A stretch of DNA of 64,000 nucleotides from an uncultured Oscillospiraceae bacterium (GTDB taxonomy: Bacteria; Bacillota; Clostridia; Oscillospirales; Ruminococcaceae): NCBI GenBank assembly GCA_934448295.1, contig CAKSEY010000001.1:248001-312000 (forward strand), given 5' to 3'. The position numbers and the translations under genes were made by a program. Positions 59,525-64,000 of the stretch are shown piece by piece. Positions within the stretch are counted from its first letter, which is position 1. Each line of letters starts with the position of its first letter. The notes below the pieces were generated by a model, which ran no database searches, was not told where the DNA came from, and saw only the letters and a list, made by a program, of their open reading frames with translations.

Positions 59525-61444
59525 TTAATGAGAGATCTCTTCCGCGTGCGTCGTTTCGTTTTCGTTCAGGACTTCCGCGACGTCTGCGGAGCGCTTGTAC
59601 TTCATGTAGTCGCGCGCCGTTTCGCCCCGGGCGTATACGGAAAGTCCGCCCTCGGTGCCGATGTAGTCGTAGCTGTCCGCCGGGAATTTGAACTGCGTTT
59701 CCTCGTCTGCGATTATTATGCAGTTATCCGGGATATTCTTCTCCTTGCGGATAAGGGCGACCTTTGTGTTCAGATTGAGGAACTGCACCAGACCGGCGGA
59801 GCGCGAGCCTATGTCGTATGCGACTATCAGCGGGGAAGCCGCCTCGTCGTATATCAGCGTGGAGACCAGGCGCGCCGGCTGGGTCTTTTTGACGTTTTCC
59901 TCGGCTCTGTCGGGAATGTAGACAGCCCCCGCGAACACCGCCGTATAAAGGAACAGCCCGCTGCTGAGCACGGAGACCAGCTTTGTGAGGTTCTTCCGGG
60001 CGCAGCCGGAAAATACCGCGATAAGCGCAAGCACCGTAAACGTCACGGAGGTCATTATGATAAAGCTCTCCACGGTGAAGGTCTTGGTGTAGTCCTCGCC
60101 AATGCGCCAGGGCATCAGACCTAGCAGCGGGGATTCGCGGTAGCCCTTTGCCTTGCTGAGCGTTTCCCAGGATATCGAGAAGAAGCCGAAGCATATATAC
60201 GCGTATACTCCCGCGCCCCAGCATACGTTTTTAAGCGTCAGCCTGTACCGGAACATGAACACCAGCACAAGGAACACAGCCAGCGGCGCAACGTTGTCGG
60301 TATAGCGCCCGAACATGGTGAGATCCTTTATCTGACCTATCTGCGAGGAATTGAACTTGAACAGCACCGAAAGCAGCAGCGAGCCGCCTACGGCAAAGAA
60401 CGCATATATCCCGACAGTGGTAAGGCGGGCGCTGTATGCGTGCTTGATGGACATGGGCTCGTATACCTTAACGCCGTCCATCATGGTGCCGCGGCGGTTT
60501 TTGCGCCATTCGCCGATACGCACGAATATCAGCAGGAAAAAGACCACGAACGCAAGCGCGCCGAAGCCCACAGTGGAGGTGGCAAAGGTATAGAGATGTC
60601 CGAACAGGGCGGACGCGAACCTGGTAATTCCGCCCTCCTCAAAGAGACCCATTATTCTGCTGAATTCGGATTCCAGCGTATTTCCGCTGGCATTGCCGTT
60701 CCAGACGATGGATTGTATCGCCTTTCGCGCGAAGTGCTCACCGATAAACGCGGCGGCGCCCGCCAGCAGGAACACGGGAAGATTGAAGATACGGCGGTTC
60801 ATAAACACGCGCACCAGCAGTACGGTCAGCACGAACGCGATGACCACCGCGATAAGCCGCGAGTGAGCGCCGTAGCATACCGCCAGGAGAACTCCTGCGG
60901 CGACTGACCAGCCTACCCGCGCGCCTTCTTTCATGCCGCGCTCCATGGACATCAGCATGACCCACAGCAGCACCCAGGGAAGCAGGCTGCATATAGTTTC
61001 GTTCCAGATGAACTTGGAGTGCGCGATGTAGGTTATGTAGCAGCCGCAGCTTATGGAAACAGTCAGCCTTTGCCACACCTTTTCAACGCCGAGCTTCATC
61101 GCCGCGTGATACGCTATCACGGGAACAAGGCTTATCAGCACGCCGTTCATAACAAGGCACGCCTTGTACAGCGCATAGGGGTTGTTGAACAGCATGAACA
61201 GCGGCGCGTAGAATATCGCCTGGACATAGCCGTAATAATAGCTTATCGGCCCCATCAGCGCAGACCAGTCCCTGCCGGAATAGAACGCGGCGACGCTCGC
61301 CGTGCCCGTTTCGTCAGGATTGACGGCGGGAAGCTCCATATACAGCGCCATCAGGGAGTGCGTGACAACGAATGCCGCGAACATCACGAACATTACTCCC
61401 CTGTCGCCGAAATTCTTATAAAAGCGTTTCAGCACCTGTATCAT
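59525..61444 (-). CDS. GT-C-like multi-pass membrane glycosyltransferase, first copy
   Basis: A 639-residue protein with about 12 membrane helices. First external loop AVNPDETGTASVAAFYSGRDWSALMG contains the Asp-Glu pair. The order IPVIAYHAAMKLGVEKVWQR..KFIWNETICSLLPWVLLW closely parallels PVIAYFLSRRWFDVRKLSST..KYTWNETMCCVLPWVFAL of the next gene, so the two are paralogues. The C-terminus is soluble and external. Its ATG overlaps the stop of the GT2 gene (TAATGA), which argues for one pathway: GT2 makes the lipid-linked sugar, the GT-C proteins use it. Confidence 0.72.
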   Translation of the reverse strand: MIQVLKRFYKNFGDRGVMFVMFAAFVVTHSLMALYMELPAVNPDETGTASVAAFYSGRDWSALMGPISYYYGYVQAIFYAPLFMLFNNPYALYKACLVMNGVLISLVPVIAYHAAMKLGVEKVWQRLTVSISCGCYITYIAHSKFIWNETICSLLPWVLLWVMLMSMERGMKEGARVGWSVAAGVLLAVCYGAHSRLIAVVIAFVLTVLLVRVFMNRRIFNLPVFLLAGAAAFIGEHFARKAIQSIVWNGNASGNTLESEFSRIMGLFEEGGITRFASALFGHLYTFATSTVGFGALAFVVFFLLIFVRIGEWRKNRRGTMMDGVKVYEPMSIKHAYSARLTTVGIYAFFAVGGSLLLSVLFKFNSSQIGQIKDLTMFGRYTDNVAPLAVFLVLVFMFRYRLTLKNVCWGAGVYAYICFGFFSISWETLSKAKGYRESPLLGLMPWRIGEDYTKTFTVESFIIMTSVTFTVLALIAVFSGCARKNLTKLVSVLSSGLFLYTAVFAGAVYIPDRAEENVKKTQPARLVSTLIYDEAASPLIVAYDIGSRSAGLVQFLNLNTKVALIRKEKNIPDNCIIIADEETQFKFPADSYDYIGTEGGLSVYARGETARDYMKYKRSADVAEVLNENETTHAEEISH

Positions 61445-62445
61445 TATTTCTTGATTTCCTCTTTAGAATAGCTGCACAGATTGTAGTTGGAATAGTTGCT
61501 GTTGGTGTTGTTGTACTCTATGCGCTTAACATGGAAGAGGGTCTCGTCCATTACCTTGCGGCAGCCGGAGATAGCGTCCGCCACCAGGCCGAATATGCCT
61601 ATCTGGAATCCCACGATAGCAAGCACCGCCATCAGCACCAGGGACTGGATATGTCCGCCGCCTTCGCCCAGGCAGAGGTACACGATGAACCTTATTGCGA
61701 GAACCAGCGCCGCAAGCACGAACAGTCCGGCGATGGAAAGGAATGTCTTGAGCGGCTTTCTCATGACGTAGTTGCGGATGATAGTGCCGCTGGAGCGCTT
61801 GATGTAGCCCCACATGGACTTGAACAGGCGGCTCTTGCGCAGCTCGGGGTTGGTGTTGATGTCCACGGACATTATCCTGGTGCGGTCAGCGCCGGCGGTG
61901 ATGATGGTCTCAAGTGTGTAGGTGTAGTCGGAGAGCACGTTGAGCCTCAGCGCAGCCTCTCTTGTGTAGGAGCGGAAGCCGCTGGTGGTGTCCACAACGT
62001 CCGTGCCGCTTGCCTTGCGGACTACTCCGCTGCCGAGCTTCTGGAGCTTCTTTTTCAGCGGGGAGAAGTGCTCGATGGAATCCGTGCGGCGGTTTCCGAT
62101 GACCATAGTCGCCTTGCCCTCAAGCAGCGGGCGGACGAGCTTCTCGATATCAGCGCCGGCGTACTGGTTGTCTGCGTCGGTGTTGACGATTATATCCGCG
62201 CCAAGGCGCAGGCAGGCATCTATTCCCGCCATGAATCCCTTGGCAAGACCGCGGTTGTGCACGAAGCTTACGATGTGGTGCACTCCGAGCTCCTTTGCGC
62301 GCTCTACGGTCCTGTCGGTGCTGCCGTCGTTGATTATCAGGTATTCTATCTCGTCGACGCCGTCGATGTGGCGGGGGAGGTCGCGGATAGTTACGTCAAG
62401 GGTCTCAGCCTCGTTGTAGCAGGGTATCTGGATAATGAGTTTCAT
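61444..62445 (-). CDS. GT2-family polyprenyl-phosphate-type glycosyltransferase
   Basis: A 333-residue enzyme: an N-terminal GT-A domain with IQIPCYNEAETLDVTIRDLPRHI and the donor-binding INTDADNQYAG and RRTDSIEHFSPLKKKLQK strings, followed by two C-terminal membrane helices (about 240-262, 270-293). This is the layout of GtrB/dolichol-phosphate mannose synthase-like enzymes that load a sugar from a nucleotide donor onto polyprenyl phosphate. The start is ATG 62445 after AAGGAAG; an upstream extension through 62592 runs into the RING-like gene and is rejected. Confidence 0.85.
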   Translation of the reverse strand: MKLIIQIPCYNEAETLDVTIRDLPRHIDGVDEIEYLIINDGSTDRTVERAKELGVHHIVSFVHNRGLAKGFMAGIDACLRLGADIIVNTDADNQYAGADIEKLVRPLLEGKATMVIGNRRTDSIEHFSPLKKKLQKLGSGVVRKASGTDVVDTTSGFRSYTREAALRLNVLSDYTYTLETIITAGADRTRIMSVDINTNPELRKSRLFKSMWGYIKRSSGTIIRNYVMRKPLKTFLSIAGLFVLAALVLAIRFIVYLCLGEGGGHIQSLVLMAVLAIVGFQIGIFGLVADAISGCRKVMDETLFHVKRIEYNNTNSNYSNYNLCSYSKEEIKK

Positions 62446-62495
62446 AGTGTTTTCTTCCTTTTCTTTTGTGATTTTGCAGTTAATAGCAGTTAATA

Positions 62496-63392
62496 TTATA
62501 ATAGTGCTCCGTCGTTCAACCTCATGAGGTACAGGATAACGCACAGTTCGGTAAGATAAACGGCAAGGGTGGCGGCAATTGCGCGCAGCCATGAGGGCGT
62601 GCCCTTTGCGCTGAGCGCCTCGTAATAGCCGGGCGCCTTTCCTCCGTCAAAGCGCTCGCGTATCTTCTTTATGCGGCGCACGCAGAAGCGGTAATACAGG
62701 TAATCCCCGAAGAAGCTCATGGCGATCATCGCGGCGAAATTCAGCATGCTGGTGAAAAGCTGGATATTGTTGAGCAGCGGGGCGTTTGCTATACCAGCCA
62801 CGGAAAGCGCGGCAGGAATATAATAGGTGAGCTGAAGCAGAAGCAACAGAACTCCTATTCCGTCCATGCGGCGGTAGAACTGGTGTACCGGGCGGAACAG
62901 TCCCGCGCAGAAATTGAAGAACACGCAGCGGCGTTTTTCGCCGGGCTTCGCGGGGGCGCGGAATACGCTGAACGCCTGGTTGTAGTGCATTACCGACCTG
63001 CCGACAAAGCAGGTCAGCTCGTGGCTGCTTACTCCGTCAACAGTGCGGGAGTCGTCCATGGACTGCCGCTTCAGCCGCTCGATGAAGTCGTTGATATCCA
63101 GATCCACAGGCTCGCCGGTCTCAGCGTTGATGAACTGCGGGGTATCCTGGGGATATTCTCCGACGTGCGGGTCGGCGGGCTTTTCTTCCGGCTTTTCCTC
63201 GGGCTGCTCCCACGGGAGGTAGCCCTTCCACACAAAGCCGGAGGCATGATAGCTTTCCAGACCGCACCTGTTGTTCTTCATATAGCACGCCCGGTGATGC
63301 GGCGCTCCGCATATCGGGCAGACCACAACGTCTGATTTGTCGGTCAGCGGGGTCTTGCACACAGGGCAGGTCTTGTTGTCAAATCTCGACAT
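62496..63392 (-). CDS. Zinc-ribbon/RING-like membrane protein
   Basis: A 298-residue protein. The N-terminal 45 residues carry two pairs of cysteines plus His/Cys (CPVCKTPL, VVVCPICGAPHHRACYMKNNRCG), like the bacterial RING/zinc-ribbon modules placed at the start of clostridial membrane proteins. A Pro/Glu-rich linker (66-90) and helical part lead to three or four membrane segments (about 175-285). It resembles proteins annotated as RING finger or DUF2628-like; function unknown. It heads the operon and has its own promoter; the CPVC zinc site should bind Zn(II). Confidence 0.72.
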   Translation of the reverse strand: MSRFDNKTCPVCKTPLTDKSDVVVCPICGAPHHRACYMKNNRCGLESYHASGFVWKGYLPWEQPEEKPEEKPADPHVGEYPQDTPQFINAETGEPVDLDINDFIERLKRQSMDDSRTVDGVSSHELTCFVGRSVMHYNQAFSVFRAPAKPGEKRRCVFFNFCAGLFRPVHQFYRRMDGIGVLLLLLQLTYYIPAALSVAGIANAPLLNNIQLFTSMLNFAAMIAMSFFGDYLYYRFCVRRIKKIRERFDGGKAPGYYEALSAKGTPSWLRAIAATLAVYLTELCVILYLMRLNDGALL

Positions 63393-63446
63393 TTATTGTT
63401 CCTTTCAGTGAAAAAAGCGGATTGCAGAAACACATATACATCTTAT

Positions 63447-63475
63447 AGTATACCACATTCTGCGGCAGATTTCAA
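63447..63475 (-). promoter_or_regulatory. Promoter of the nine-gene operon (RING-like to folC)
   Basis: Minus strand TTGAAA (63470-63475), 17 bp, TATACT (63447-63452), about 55 bp upstream of the first gene. Confidence 0.75.
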
Positions 63476-63788
63476 TATTAATAGGTATTTGCATTGTGAA
63501 AATTATCGGAAAATATGCCAGGCGCTGAATCAAGCGGCATATCCCGGGCGCTCTTGTGTAAATTGCACAGAAATCCTCCGGCGGCTCTTTCGGTCCAGGC
63601 AGGAAAAGGGAGCCGGGAAAGCTCTTGTTATGCAGGATTCCTGCATTTGGTTGAAAACTCATGTTTATGTTGATTATTTTGTTGAAATTTTTTTGTCTAA
63701 ATTACACAATCAAATGGTAAAATGAATTTGATTTATTCTGCAAAAAACTGAAATTCGGTGATAAAATGATTAAAATTGATTTTTTCTG
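63476..63788. other. Intergenic stretch with a central palindrome
   Basis: No gene is seen. ATGCAGGATTCCTGCAT (63630-63646) is a perfect palindrome around one base and may be an operator or hairpin. The rest is AT-rich upstream DNA of two divergent promoters. Confidence 0.4.
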
Positions 63789-63817
63789 TTGACGGCATAA
63801 ATTTTTTTGGATATACT
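63789..63817 (+). promoter_or_regulatory. Promoter of the HPr-family gene
   Basis: TTGACG (63789-63794), 17 bp, TATACT (63812-63817). The leader of about 130 nt contains a 7-bp hairpin CGGAAGC / GCTTCCG (63895-63911) ahead of the ribosome site. Confidence 0.8.
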
Positions 63818-63955
63818 AGTAGCAAGAGATGAGATAAAAAACAGACACCATCTCAGCTAGAACAAAAGTGCAGAACGCAAAAGAAAGAACACAGCGGAAG
63901 CGGAGCTTCCGAAGGTACGGCAAAACTCAATTTATATTAATGGAGGTTTCAAACT

Positions 63956-64000
63956 ATGTGCATGAAAGACGTTGAAGTAAAGAACCAGGTTGGTCTTCAC
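63956..64000 (+). CDS. HPr-family phosphocarrier protein, N-terminal fragment
   Basis: Only 15 residues are in the window: MCMKDVEVKNQVGLH. The string VxVxNxxGLH precedes the phosphorylated histidine site (GLHARP) in HPr proteins, so the cut falls at the active-site histidine. The start ATG follows TGGAGGTTTCAAACT with good spacing; a second in-frame ATG lies two codons later. HPr relays phosphate in the PTS or, as Crh-like forms, signals carbon status; which applies here is not decidable from this fragment. Confidence 0.8.
   Translation, partial: MCMKDVEVKNQVGLH

Noticed and set aside
1..64000. tRNA, rRNA, CRISPR arrays, prophage and restriction-modification genes
   Set aside because: None seen; no cloverleaf-like segments, spaced repeats or phage/RM hallmark proteins were recognised.

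Overview
The window reads as a chromosomal segment of a Gram-positive, anaerobic gut-type clostridium, most like the Ruminococcus / Oscillospiraceae group. This is an inference from gene content and family resemblance; no rRNA gene is present to test it. Supporting signs are GC-rich coding DNA with AT-rich promoters of the TTGACA-17-TATAAT type, strong GGAGG ribosome sites, a Feo-based iron system with a cysteine-rich FeoB partner, a LacI-controlled starch/maltodextrin locus, cellulase-type GH5 enzymes, and short palindromic intergenic elements of a kind common in gut Firmicutes. I saw no rRNA, tRNA, CRISPR array, prophage or transposase gene.

Layout. 1-2.1 kb: 5' part of pfkA (minus), thioredoxin, a 175-bp MITE-like element and a small phosphotransferase. 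2.3-7.0 kb: a minus-strand iron operon (DUF2325, two feoA, feoB with a large acidic loop, FeoB-associated Cys-rich peptide, DtxR-type repressor, HMA protein) with several TTAG/CTAA palindromes that look like operators. 7.1-10.5 kb: a ribbon-helix-helix protein followed by clpB. 10.6-11.8 kb: a secreted, comparatively AT-rich protein. 11.8-16.4 kb (minus): a DUF6882-like protein and partner, a MoxR ATPase, three related four-helix membrane proteins in tandem, and an MsmK/UgpC-type sugar-ABC ATPase. 16.8-21.0 kb: DUF4830 protein, transglutaminase-like lipid- or membrane-anchored protein, and two tandem GH5 glucanases under a promoter with a perfect 22-bp palindrome. 21.1-31.4 kb: sbcD-sbcC, an M23 murein hydrolase activator, a DUF2339 membrane protein, and a protein joining a LacI-type sugar-binding domain to GGDEF. 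31.4-36.8 kb: DUF2726 protein, a lipoprotein, a LytTR/GHKL two-component pair and a membrane protein whose promoter carries five phased GRTTACA repeats.

36.8-52.7 kb: a MATE exporter, a 279-bp inverted-repeat element, then the alpha-glucan locus: LacI regulator, malQ, glycogen phosphorylase, malE-like binding protein, malF, malG, second LacI regulator, extracellular alpha-amylase and cytoplasmic pullulanase. The inferred flow is: surface amylase cuts starch, the binding protein and MalFG import maltodextrins (energised by an ATPase encoded elsewhere, probably the MsmK at 15.3-16.4 kb), and pullulanase, MalQ and phosphorylase convert them to glucose and glucose-1-phosphate. 52.7-63.4 kb: one apparent minus-strand operon of nine genes, from a zinc-ribbon/RING-like membrane protein through a polyprenyl-phosphate-type GT2, two large GT-C-like membrane proteins, TrkH, trmN6-like methyltransferase, rsmI and an easily missed 59-codon membrane peptide to folC. 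The window ends in the first codons of an HPr-family protein.

The observations I rate highest are the phased GRTTACA array shared with the adjacent two-component promoter, the iron-box cluster, the palindrome on the GH5 promoter, the periplasmic-binding-domain/GGDEF fusion, the tandem membrane trio next to MoxR, and the GT2 + 2x GT-C module.
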